This document shows, in pieces, positions 8,280 to 14,815 of a stretch of DNA of 21,813 bases (position 1 is the first letter of the stretch; the number at the start of each line of letters is the position of its first letter). The position numbers were made by a program, and so were the translations under genes. The stretch spans positions 1 to 21,813 of the forward strand of contig DASRGK010000022.1 in assembly GCA_035651055.1 (NCBI GenBank), read 5' to 3'. Source of the DNA: JAFKKF01 sp035651055 (GTDB lineage Bacteria; Pseudomonadota; Alphaproteobacteria; Rhizobiales; Kaistiaceae). A model generated the notes under the pieces. That model was not told the DNA's origin and did no database searches. It saw only the letters and a list, made by a program, of their open reading frames with translations.

Positions 8280-8759
8280 TCAGTCCGTGATGAGGATGCG
8301 GGTATTCCACTTCCCGTAGGTGCGCACGAGGTTGTAGAAGGCGGCCGCATTGGCGGTGGAAAGCCGGACGCAGCCATGCGAAGCCGGCCTGCCGAGGCGG
8401 GCGACGGCATCGGTGCCGTGAACGGCGTAGCCGCCGTTGAAGAACACCGCGTAGGGCATCGGGGCATCCTCGTACTGGTTCGACTTGTGGTTGATGTCGA
8501 GCCAGAACGGGCGGTAGGAGCCCATCGGGGTCGGGAAACCGGTGCGGCCGGTCGAGACCTTCCAGAGATAGACGCGCGGCTCACCGCTGCCGGAGATCAC
8601 TTTCACTTCCATGACCTGGCGCGCGAGGGAGACCTTGGCGATGACGGCCGGCTGCGCGCTGCCGAAGGGCAGGAGCGAGAACGGCGAAAAGTCCGCCTTG
8701 CCGGGCGTGGCGAAGCCGAAGATGAGCGCCGCCGCGAGAATGGTGAGGGTCTTCCACAT
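8280..8759 (-). CDS. L,D-transpeptidase (YkuD/ErfK family), secreted, copy 1
   Basis: Makes 3-3 cross-links in peptidoglycan or attaches peptidoglycan to outer-membrane proteins, acting in the periplasm. The protein is 159 aa from the ATG at 8759, chosen for its good Shine-Dalgarno (GGGAGA) and because it begins a signal peptide (MWKTLTILAAALIFGFATPGKA). A longer frame from 8789 adds only ten charged residues. The YkuD catalytic motif is complete: H114, then S127-H128-G129-C130-V131-R132 in RPASHGCVRLS. It is close in layout to the two genes that follow on the same strand (FFNGGYAVHGT and RLGRPASHGCVRL recur), so the three are tandem paralogues. It has its own 263 bp upstream region. Confidence 0.93.
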   Translation of the reverse strand: MWKTLTILAAALIFGFATPGKADFSPFSLLPFGSAQPAVIAKVSLARQVMEVKVISGSGEPRVYLWKVSTGRTGFPTPMGSYRPFWLDINHKSNQYEDAPMPYAVFFNGGYAVHGTDAVARLGRPASHGCVRLSTANAAAFYNLVRTYGKWNTRILITD

Positions 8760-8864
8760 GGTCGTTCTCCCGTCTCTTTCCGGAGGCAAATCTCCTGCCG
8801 CCTCCGCGCTCTTCCGAGTCGTGTCCTTCTGAGTGCCAGCGATGTATGCCGCTCACCCGAGCGC

Positions 8865-8880
8865 GACAGTGACCGCTGTC
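8865..8880. promoter_or_regulatory. Inverted repeat upstream of L,D-transpeptidase 1
   Basis: GACAG and CTGTC separated by 6 bases (8865-8880) lie about 105 bp upstream of the copy 1 start. Possible operator half-sites; no known regulator was recognised. Confidence 0.25.
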
Positions 8881-8909
8881 ACACCGGACCGGCCAATAAC
8901 GGCCGCAGC

Positions 8910-8923
8910 GTGAACTGGTTCAC
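8910..8923. promoter_or_regulatory. Palindrome GTGAAC-TG-GTTCAC upstream of L,D-transpeptidase 1
   Basis: A perfect 6-2-6 inverted repeat lying between the copy 2 terminator and the copy 1 gene. Its short symmetric form suits a dimeric regulator. It is not the direct GTTC-N7-GTTC LexA site of alphaproteobacteria. The regulator is unknown. Confidence 0.35.
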
Positions 8924-8971
8924 ACCTAGCGAGGATCGGTGGGCGACCGTGGGATTTGCGCCACAAGGCGA

Positions 8972-8996
8972 AAAAAGGCCGCGGGGCGGCCTTTTT
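8972..8996. terminator. Strong intrinsic terminator after L,D-transpeptidase 2
   Basis: AAAAAGGCCGC (8972-8982) and GCGGCCTTTTT (8986-8996) form an 11 bp stem around GGG. Reading leftward it ends in six T, 26 bp past the copy 2 stop. It isolates copy 2 from copy 1 and could also stop rightward transcription. Confidence 0.85.
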
Positions 8997-9022
8997 CGGG
9001 CGGGCGCACTCGAGCGGCCCGT

Positions 9023-9526
9023 CTAGCGGACGATCGTGATCAGCGTGTTGTCGAGGCCGGCCTTCCGCACCAGCGAGTAGAAGATTTTCGCATTGGCCGG
9101 AAGAAGCCGGACGCACCCGTGCGAAGCCGGGCGTCCGAGGCGCCGCACATCGGTAGTGCCGTGCACGGCGTAGCCGCCGTGGAAGAAGACGGCCCACGGC
9201 ATCGGGGCATTGTTGTATTTCTTCGAGCGCCAGAACGCCGCCGTCCACAATGCCGAGTAGCGGCCGGCCGGCGTGCCGTAGCCGGGTTTGCCGGTCGAGA
9301 CCGGGAAGGTATTCGTCAGCGTCTCGCCGACATAGACGTACATTTTCTGGTCGGAGAGATCGATGCGGGCGACGACGCTCTCGCCCTTCTGCTCGCCGGC
9401 GGTTGTAACGTTTGAGGCATCGAGGCTGGCGAGCCGCATCAGCGGACTCATCTCCGCCGAGGCCGGCAGGGCGGCAACGAGCCCGCCCAGCAGGACGCCG
9501 GCCGCCAGAACCAGGTTCACACGCAC
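9023..9526 (-). CDS. L,D-transpeptidase (YkuD/ErfK family), secreted, copy 2
   Basis: Periplasmic peptidoglycan cross-linking enzyme of 167 aa. The signal peptide is MRVNLVLAAGVLLGGLVAAL followed by PASA, with cleavage before E25. A spacer to about 50 is followed by the YkuD domain. H122 and S135-H136-G137-C138-V139-R140 make up the catalytic motif, intact. The start is GTG at 9526; a second GTG two codons later is possible, and both give the same secreted protein. It is followed by a strong terminator and lies 42 bp downstream of copy 3, so copies 3 and 2 may share a transcript. Its linker is longer than in copies 1 and 3. Confidence 0.93.
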   Translation of the reverse strand: MRVNLVLAAGVLLGGLVAALPASAEMSPLMRLASLDASNVTTAGEQKGESVVARIDLSDQKMYVYVGETLTNTFPVSTGKPGYGTPAGRYSALWTAAFWRSKKYNNAPMPWAVFFHGGYAVHGTTDVRRLGRPASHGCVRLLPANAKIFYSLVRKAGLDNTLITIVR

Positions 9527-9568
9527 GGTACGCGTTCCAACTCTACCCGCCCGTAAGCCTGTCCCGGC

Positions 9569-9994
9569 CTAGTAGCTGACGATGATCCGGGACGCGCCCA
9601 TGCCATGCGCCCGCACCAGCGAGTAGAAGAGCGCGGCATTGCCGGGGGCGAGGCGGATGCAGCCGTGCGAGGCCGGCCGGCCGAGGCTCCACACCGCGTT
9701 GGTGCCGTGGATGGCGTAGCCGCCCAGGAAGAAGACCGAATTCGGCATCGGCGCGTTGTCGTACTTGCTCGAGTACCAGATGCGTTCCATGCGCTGCGCG
9801 CGGAAGCTGCCCACCGGCGTAACGTAGCCGCGGCGTGCGGTCGAAACCGCCCAGACGTAGCGCGTGACTCCGTCGACGGAGACGGTCATGCGCTGCGTGC
9901 TCAGGTCAACCTTCGCCACGATGGCGGCGGATGCCCCACCGGGCACAGCAAAAAACATCGCGGCAAGCGCGACAATCCAGCCTTTGATTTTCAT
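9569..9994 (-). CDS. L,D-transpeptidase (YkuD/ErfK family), secreted, copy 3
   Basis: The shortest of the three paralogues, 141 aa. The signal peptide covers about residues 1-23 (MKIKGWIVALAAMFFAVPGG, then ASA). The YkuD domain follows directly with almost no linker. H96 and S109-H110-G111-C112-I113-R114 make up an intact catalytic motif. GGGAAAG stands immediately before the ATG, unusually close for a ribosome binding site. It is the first gene of the minus-strand array; its promoter must lie in the gene-free stretch to the right. A specific role (3-3 cross-link, lipoprotein or porin anchoring) cannot be read from sequence. Confidence 0.93.
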   Translation of the reverse strand: MKIKGWIVALAAMFFAVPGGASAAIVAKVDLSTQRMTVSVDGVTRYVWAVSTARRGYVTPVGSFRAQRMERIWYSSKYDNAPMPNSVFFLGGYAIHGTNAVWSLGRPASHGCIRLAPGNAALFYSLVRAHGMGASRIIVSY

Positions 9995-10489
9995 CTTTCC
10001 CAGCCCGTTTGCTCCCGGCGCCCAAGCGTCCGGATCAGCCTCCTCAACACGACGCTACGATACCATGCCGGCGATAAACAACGGGTAACCGAGGAAATGC
10101 TGGTGATAGAGGTCCTCGCCTGTCCGCGGCGACGATCCAGTTCGATTTCAACCTTACCGAGACACTTCCGCGATGCCGAAAATCAGCCGATCTCGCTCTT
10201 CTCCGCCGGCCGTCCCTCGTACCGAAGCGGGCGGGCTCACCGGCGGGCGATCCGGCAGGACCGCATGTTTTCAATGGCTTACGCCACCGTCCGCGAGTCG
10301 GCCGTGAGGCTGTCGGAGAGGCGGCCGAGGAGGATCGCCGGCAACGACAGGTGCTTGTCTTGTGGCCTATATTAGGACCGCCGGCGCCGGCCGCGCCGGT
10401 CGGGCGATTGAATTGCTGCTCGCTGGTGCGGGCGATCCGCACCTCCTGCTCACCGACTTGTGAATACCTGACCGACCGGAGTTTCCCCC
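9995..10489. other. Gene-free intergenic stretch between divergent ldt array and panB
   Basis: No convincing coding region was found on either strand; the open frames here have no family resemblance and show biased, Arg-rich composition. It must carry the promoters of the minus-strand ldt array and of panB. A candidate panB promoter is listed separately. A perfect palindrome CCGGCGCCGG lies at 10381-10390. No tRNA-like or riboswitch-like pattern was recognised. Confidence 0.5.
10344..10373 (+). promoter_or_regulatory. Candidate sigma-70 promoter for panB
   Basis: ACGACA (10344-10349; four of six to TTGACA) and TATATT (10368-10373; five of six to TATAAT) are spaced by 18 bases, about 117 bp upstream of the panB start. 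The TATATT stands out in otherwise GC-rich DNA. By-eye match only. Confidence 0.4.
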
Positions 10490-11359
10490 TTGTCCCTGCA
10501 GCCTGAGCGCAACCGGATTTCGGCAAACGACCTGCGGGTGCGGAAGGGCGGCGTCCCGATCGTGGCGCTGACTTCGTATCACGCGCACACCGCCGCGATC
10601 ATCGATCCGCTCGTCGACTTCATCCTCGTCGGCGATTCGCTCGGCATGGTGATGCATGGGTTCGAGACCACCATTCCGGTGACGCTCGACATGATGATCC
10701 TGCAGGGCCAGGCCGTGATGCGCGGCTCGCGCCGGGCGCTGGTCGTCGTCGACATGCCCTTCGGCAGCTACGAGGAGGGCCGCGAGCAGGCCTTCCGCAA
10801 CGCGGCGCGGATCATGAAGGAAACCGGGTGCGGGGCGATCAAGGTCGAGGGCGGCGCCCGGATGGCCGAGACCATCCGCTTTCTGGTCGAGCGCGGCATC
10901 CCGGTCATGGGGCATGTCGGGCTGACGCCGCAATCGGTCAACACGATCGGTGGGTTCCGGGTGCAGGGCAGGGACGAGGAGGGCGCCGCCGCCATCAAGG
11001 CCGACGCGCTCGCCGTCGCGGCGGCGGGCGCCTTCGCCGTCGTGGTCGAGGCGGTGGTCGAGCCGCTCGCCCGCGAGATCACGAGGAGCGTCGCCATCCC
11101 CACCATCGGCATCGGGGCGTCGTCGGACTGCGACGGGCAGATTCTGGTCCTCGAGGACATGCTCGGCCTCAGCCCGCGCGTGCCGAAATTCGTCAAGCGC
11201 TTCGGCAGCCTTGCCGGGGCGATCGAAGCATCGGTGGCGGCCTATGCTGAGGAGGTGAGGGGGAGGACGTTCCCGGCGGCCGAGAATACCTACCGGCCCG
11301 CAGGCCCGGTCGCGGCGGCGCAGCCGCGGGCGCGGATCAAGGGAGGGCGCCGGGGTTAG
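10490..11359 (+). CDS. panB: 3-methyl-2-oxobutanoate hydroxymethyltransferase
   Basis: Transfers a hydroxymethyl group from 5,10-methylene-THF to 2-oxoisovalerate, giving ketopantoate, the first step of pantothenate/CoA synthesis. The protein is 289 aa with a TIM barrel. The metal-binding VGDSLG has D49, VDMPFGSY is at 87-94, K118 lies in AIKVEGG, VGLTPQ at 143-148, E187 in VVVEAV is the expected general base, and IGIGASSDCDGQ is at 206-217. The start is TTG at 10490, supported by GGAG (10478-10481) 8 bases upstream and by the family start; no nearby in-frame ATG exists before the conserved core. The C-terminal tail is basic and Pro-rich. panC is not adjacent. Confidence 0.96.
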   Translation: MSLQPERNRISANDLRVRKGGVPIVALTSYHAHTAAIIDPLVDFILVGDSLGMVMHGFETTIPVTLDMMILQGQAVMRGSRRALVVVDMPFGSYEEGREQAFRNAARIMKETGCGAIKVEGGARMAETIRFLVERGIPVMGHVGLTPQSVNTIGGFRVQGRDEEGAAAIKADALAVAAAGAFAVVVEAVVEPLAREITRSVAIPTIGIGASSDCDGQILVLEDMLGLSPRVPKFVKRFGSLAGAIEASVAAYAEEVRGRTFPAAENTYRPAGPVAAAQPRARIKGGRRG

Positions 11360-11476
11360 GCTGCCGCCCTCGGGCAACCGGTCGGAATCCCGCCGTTTGC
11401 AAGGGCTTCGCCGCATCTGTATATGGTGCGCCAAGGCCGGGGCGGCCCGAGGGCGGACCATCCGCAAGAGCATCCG

Positions 11477-12163
11477 ATGTCCGATATCTTCCGCGAAGTT
11501 GACGAGGATCTGCGCCGCGAACAGGTCAAGCGCCTGTGGGACCGGTATGGCACCTACGTCATCGGCGCTGCGATCCTGATCGTCGTTGCGACCGCCGGCT
11601 ACCGCCTCTACGGATATTTCCAGGACCGGCAGACCGCCGCAAGCGGCGACCGCTTCGTCGCCGCGGTGAAGCTCGCCGACGACGGCAAGCATGCCGAGGC
11701 GATCGCCGCGCTCGATGCGATTGCCAAGGACGGCAGCGGCGGGTACCCGGTGCTGGCCTCGTTCCGCTCGGCCGCGGAGAAGGCCGCTACCGGCGACGAC
11801 AAGGGCGCCGTCGCGGGCTTTGACGCAATCGCGCAATCGTCGAGCCCGCCCAGCCTCATCCGCGACATGGCGCGCATCCGCGCCGCGCTGATCCTCGTGG
11901 AGACCGCCAACTTCAACGACATGGTCGCGCGCATCGGCGACCTCGCGGCGCCGGACAATATCTGGCGGCACACCGCCCGCGAAATCCTCGGCCTCGCGGC
12001 ATGGCGGGTGAACGACACGGTCAACGCGCGGAAGTATTTCAAGGCGATCCTCGACGACAAGGACGCGCCCGGCGACATCAAGGGCCGGGCGTCGTTCATG
12101 ACCGCGCTTCTCGATGCGCGCGAGGGCGCGCCGAAAGCGGAAACGCCGAAGCCGGCGACCTGA
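11477..12163 (+). CDS. YfgM-like membrane-anchored TPR protein
   Basis: A 228 aa protein with a short cytoplasmic N-terminus rich in charge (MSDIFREVDEDLRREQ), one transmembrane helix at about 24-44 (YGTYVIGAAILIVVATAGYR), and a helical TPR-like region (TPR_21 type) to the end with an Ala-rich repeat pattern. Family knowledge: YfgM-type proteins are ancillary to the SecYEG translocon and to envelope protein folding. The ATG at 11477 matches the conserved MSDIF start; an upstream in-frame start at 11423 is not supported. It ends 27 bp before der. The usual bamB neighbour between yfgM and der is missing. Confidence 0.85.
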   Translation: MSDIFREVDEDLRREQVKRLWDRYGTYVIGAAILIVVATAGYRLYGYFQDRQTAASGDRFVAAVKLADDGKHAEAIAALDAIAKDGSGGYPVLASFRSAAEKAATGDDKGAVAGFDAIAQSSSPPSLIRDMARIRAALILVETANFNDMVARIGDLAAPDNIWRHTAREILGLAAWRVNDTVNARKYFKAILDDKDAPGDIKGRASFMTALLDAREGAPKAETPKPAT

Positions 12164-12190
12164 CGGCCGCCGGGCCGGCGTCGCTCCGAC

Positions 12191-13573
12191 ATGGCCCTCC
12201 CTCATCCCCGGATCGCGATCGTCGGCCGCCCGAACGTCGGCAAGTCGACCCTGTTCAACCGGCTCGTCGGGCACAAGATTGCGCTGGTCGACGATACGCC
12301 GGGGGTCACCCGCGACCGCCGCGAGGGCGAGGCGCGGATCGGCGACCTCCGCTTCACGGCGATCGACACCGCCGGGCTCGACGAGGCCGAGCCGGACAGC
12401 CTCACCGCGCGGATGAGCGCCCAGTCGGAGGAGGCGGTGCGCTCGGCCGACCTCTCGCTCTTCCTGATCGATGCGCGCACCGGCGTCACCCCGGTCGACG
12501 CGCATTTCGCGGGGCTGCTTCGCCGGCTCGGCTCGCCGGTGATCCTCGTCGCCAACAAGGCCGAGGGGAAGGCCGGCGAGGCCGGCTACCTCGAAGCCTA
12601 TGGGCTCGGCCTCGGCGAGCCGGTGCCGGTCTCGGCGGAGCATGGCGAGGGCCTGCTCGACCTCCGCGATGCCATCGAGGCGGCGCTCCCGGCCGTGGGC
12701 GCGGAGGCCGGGACGGAGGCGGATGCGGACGTCCTTCCGGCGCCCGGAAAGCCGATCCAGGTTGCCGTCGTCGGCCGCCCGAATGCGGGCAAGTCGACGC
12801 TGATCAACCGCCTCCTCGGCGAGGAGCGGCTGGTGACCGGTCCTGAGGCCGGAATCACCCGCGACGCGATCGCGGTCGACTGGACCTGGCGCGGCCGGAA
12901 CTTCCGGCTCTTCGACACCGCAGGCCTCCGCCGGCGGGCGCGGGTCGAGGGGAAGCTCGAAAAGCTCGCGGTCGGCGACACGCTTCGCGCGGTCCGTTTC
13001 GCCGAGGTCGTGGTGCTCGTCATCGACGCCGGAACGCCGTTCGAGAAGCAGGACCTGCAGATCGCAGACCTGGTCGAGCGCGAGGGGCGCTCGATCGTGA
13101 TCGCCATCGACAAGTGGGACCTCGTCGACGAACGCCAGAAGGTGCTCGCCAGGCTGCGGGAAGAGGTCGAGCGGCTGCTGCCGCAGATCCGGGGTGTGGC
13201 CCTGGTCCCGGTTTCCGGCCTGACGGGCGAGGGGCTCGACCGGCTGATCGAGGCGGTCGTCCGCACCCACGACGTGTGGGGAAAGCGCGTACCGACGCCA
13301 CCGCTCAACCGCTGGCTCGCCGCAATGGTCGAACGCCATCCACCGCCGGCGGTTTCGGGCCGGCGGATCAAGCTCCGCTACCTCACCCAGACCAAGGCGC
13401 GGCCGCCGACATTCGTTGCCTTCTGCTCGCGGCCGGAGGCGCTGCCGGACGCCTGGACGCGCTACCTGGTCAACGCGCTGCGGGAGGATTTCAAGCTGCC
13501 GGGCGTGCCGATCCGGCTGCTTCTCCGGAAGGGCGAGAATCCCTTCGAGGGGAGGAAAGCGCGGCAGAACTGA
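12191..13573 (+). CDS. der: Ribosome biogenesis GTPase Der (EngA)
   Basis: An essential double-GTPase for 50S subunit maturation, 460 aa. G domain 1 has GRPNVGKS (12-19), DTAG (59-62) and NKAE (122-125). After an acidic linker (about 168-186), G domain 2 has GRPNAGKS (195-202) and DTAGL (242-246). The KH-like domain closes the protein (about 355-450, LPGVPIRLLLRKGENPF). Oddity: the G4 motif of domain 2 reads DKWD (307-310, codon GAC at 13109-13111) where N/TKxD is normal. Co-directional with panB and the TPR gene and convergent with the SDR gene, 12 bp from its stop. No good Shine-Dalgarno was seen. Confidence 0.97.
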   Translation: MALPHPRIAIVGRPNVGKSTLFNRLVGHKIALVDDTPGVTRDRREGEARIGDLRFTAIDTAGLDEAEPDSLTARMSAQSEEAVRSADLSLFLIDARTGVTPVDAHFAGLLRRLGSPVILVANKAEGKAGEAGYLEAYGLGLGEPVPVSAEHGEGLLDLRDAIEAALPAVGAEAGTEADADVLPAPGKPIQVAVVGRPNAGKSTLINRLLGEERLVTGPEAGITRDAIAVDWTWRGRNFRLFDTAGLRRRARVEGKLEKLAVGDTLRAVRFAEVVVLVIDAGTPFEKQDLQIADLVEREGRSIVIAIDKWDLVDERQKVLARLREEVERLLPQIRGVALVPVSGLTGEGLDRLIEAVVRTHDVWGKRVPTPPLNRWLAAMVERHPPPAVSGRRIKLRYLTQTKARPPTFVAFCSRPEALPDAWTRYLVNALREDFKLPGVPIRLLLRKGENPFEGRKARQN

Positions 13574-13585
13574 TCGCCGCGCCGC

Positions 13586-14323
13586 TCAGGCGGCAAGCAG
13601 GCGGCGGGTCGACCGGTCCGGGAAATTGAAGAGGACGCCGTTCTCGGCGTAGCCGGGCGACAGCATCCCGACGATATCGGCAGCAACCGCGTCGGGCGTC
13701 CTCAGCGTCTGGGGGTCCTCACCCGGCACTGCCTGGGCCCGCATCCTGGTGCGGAGCGGGCCCGGATTGAGGAGGTTCGCGCGGATGCGGGTATTCGCGA
13801 TTTCCGCCGCGTAGGTGCGGACCAGAGCCTCCAGCGCGGCCTTGGCGACGGCATAGCCGCCCCAGTAGGGCCGGAACGAGCTGGTGATGCCCGAGGTGAC
13901 GAACAGCGCGCGGCCGCCATCCGAGGCGCGGAGCAGCGGGTCGAGCGAGCGGATGAGCCGCCAGTTGGCGGTGAGGTTGACGGCGACCACCTCGTCCCAG
14001 ACCTTGGGTTCCAGATGCGAGAGCGGCGTGATCGCGCCGAGGAGCCCGGCATTGCCGAGGAGCGCGTCGACCCTGCCCCAGCGCTGGTAGATCGCCGCGC
14101 CGAGGCGGTCGATCCCGGCGCTGTCCTTCAGGTCGAGCGGCACCAGCGTCGCTTCGCCGCCGCCGGCCTTGATCTGGTCGTCGAGCGCTTCCAGCCCGCC
14201 GACGGTCCGGGCCACCGCAACGACATGGGCGCCAGCGGCGGCGAGCGCCAGCGCGGCGGCATGGCCGATGCCGCGCGAAGCGCCGGTGACGACCGCGATC
14301 CGCCCGGCAAGCGGCTTGCTCAT
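13586..14323 (-). CDS. SDR-family NAD(P)-dependent oxidoreductase
   Basis: A 245 aa classical SDR. TGASRGIG is at 14-21; the N-x-A-G position reads GNAG (about 90-93) instead of NNAG. The catalytic Ser is in VTSGITSS and the Tyr/Lys in YAVAKAAL. The RANLLNPGPLRTRMR segment after the active site is typical. The substrate is unknown. Its ATG overlaps the hicA stop as ATGA, and no Shine-Dalgarno precedes it, so translation probably depends on coupling with hicA. In related genomes this SDR directly follows purF, so the toxin-antitoxin pair appears inserted ahead of it. Confidence 0.9.
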   Translation of the reverse strand: MSKPLAGRIAVVTGASRGIGHAAALALAAAGAHVVAVARTVGGLEALDDQIKAGGGEATLVPLDLKDSAGIDRLGAAIYQRWGRVDALLGNAGLLGAITPLSHLEPKVWDEVVAVNLTANWRLIRSLDPLLRASDGGRALFVTSGITSSFRPYWGGYAVAKAALEALVRTYAAEIANTRIRANLLNPGPLRTRMRAQAVPGEDPQTLRTPDAVAADIVGMLSPGYAENGVLFNFPDRSTRRLLAA

Positions 14324-14559
14324 CGAAGGAGATCCATGAAATCGGAGACGCTAAGCCCTGCCTGACGAACGATCGACCGCAACGTGCCCGGCTTGAGGTC
14401 GCGCCCGGAGTGAAACGGCACCACCACGGTTCGCGAAGGGCTGCCGGGGTGGGTCAGGACGTGATGGCTCCCGACGATCCGGTCAACCACGAAGCCGGCA
14501 CGGCGCAACGCTTGAATGACGCGCCTCGCGTTTGCCTGAGGAAGACCCTGGCCGGTCAA
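14320..14559 (-). CDS. hicA: HicA-type mRNA interferase toxin
   Basis: A 79 aa protein with the HicA/YcfA double-stranded-RNA-binding-like fold. The helix VIQALRRAGF is followed by GSHHV with the presumed catalytic His at 32 or 33, the strand TVVVPFHSGRDLKPGTL, and the C-terminal helix IVRQAGLSVSDFMDLL. The family cleaves mRNA and is neutralised by HicB. The start is TTG at 14559, one base after the hicB stop; no ATG is suitable before the conserved helix. At 79 aa it is somewhat longer than the shortest HicA proteins (about 60 aa) and appears intact. The gene order antitoxin first is the reverse of the common hicA-hicB order. Confidence 0.88.
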   Translation of the reverse strand: MTGQGLPQANARRVIQALRRAGFVVDRIVGSHHVLTHPGSPSRTVVVPFHSGRDLKPGTLRSIVRQAGLSVSDFMDLLR

Positions 14560-14560
14560 A

Positions 14561-14791
14561 TCACGCTGCGATGGTGATACGCCGAATTTCCGGGGCGGCG
14601 TCCGCGGGGATATCGATCCCGTGCGCCTGTCGATATTCTATGACCGCGCGGATTGCCTCCTCGGCGTGAGCCAAGGCTTCATCCTCCGTGTCGCCTTCGG
14701 TGACCACCTCCGGCAACGCGGGAACGAGGACGGTGAAACCGCCGTTTTCCTGGGGTTCGAGCACGACAGAATAGCTTCTTCCGGCGGGCAT
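14561..14791 (-). CDS. hicB: HicB-type antitoxin
   Basis: A 76 aa protein of the HicB family: SYSVVLEPQENGGFTVLVPA is the start of the partial RNase H-like fold, LPEVVTEGDTEDEALAHAEE continues it, and a helix AIRAVIEYRQ ends it. No separate DNA-binding domain (HTH or ribbon-helix-helix) is evident after it, so autoregulation, if any, would need another mode. It binds and blocks HicA. It starts 24 bp after the purF stop, and its ribosome binding site lies in a small hairpin. Probably co-transcribed with purF. Confidence 0.88.
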   Translation of the reverse strand: MPAGRSYSVVLEPQENGGFTVLVPALPEVVTEGDTEDEALAHAEEAIRAVIEYRQAHGIDIPADAAPEIRRITIAA

Positions 14792-14797
14792 GGCGTT

Positions 14798-14811
14798 CTC
14801 CGTTTCCGGAG
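14798..14811 (-). promoter_or_regulatory. Hairpin enclosing the hicB ribosome binding site
   Basis: On the minus strand CTCCG-GAAA-CGGAG forms a perfect 5 bp stem with a GNRA-type GAAA loop in the short purF-hicB gap. The GGAG Shine-Dalgarno of hicB, 6 bases before its ATG, is in the 3' arm of the stem. Confidence 0.55.
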
Positions 14812-14815
14812 CCTT

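Noticed and set aside
8910..8923. GTGAAC-TG-GTTCAC as a LexA site
   Set aside because: The alphaproteobacterial LexA site is a direct GTTC repeat with a 7-base spacer; this is an inverted repeat with a 2-base spacer.
10044..10526. A 160-codon minus-strand frame upstream of panB
   Set aside because: Arg/Ser/Pro-rich composition, no family resemblance, and it overlaps the panB start and candidate promoter.
10367..13339. A 990-codon open frame on the minus strand opposite panB, the TPR gene and der
   Set aside because: It is antisense to three clearly identified genes, is rich in Arg, Asp, His and Pro as expected for a mirror frame in GC-rich DNA, and shows no domain.
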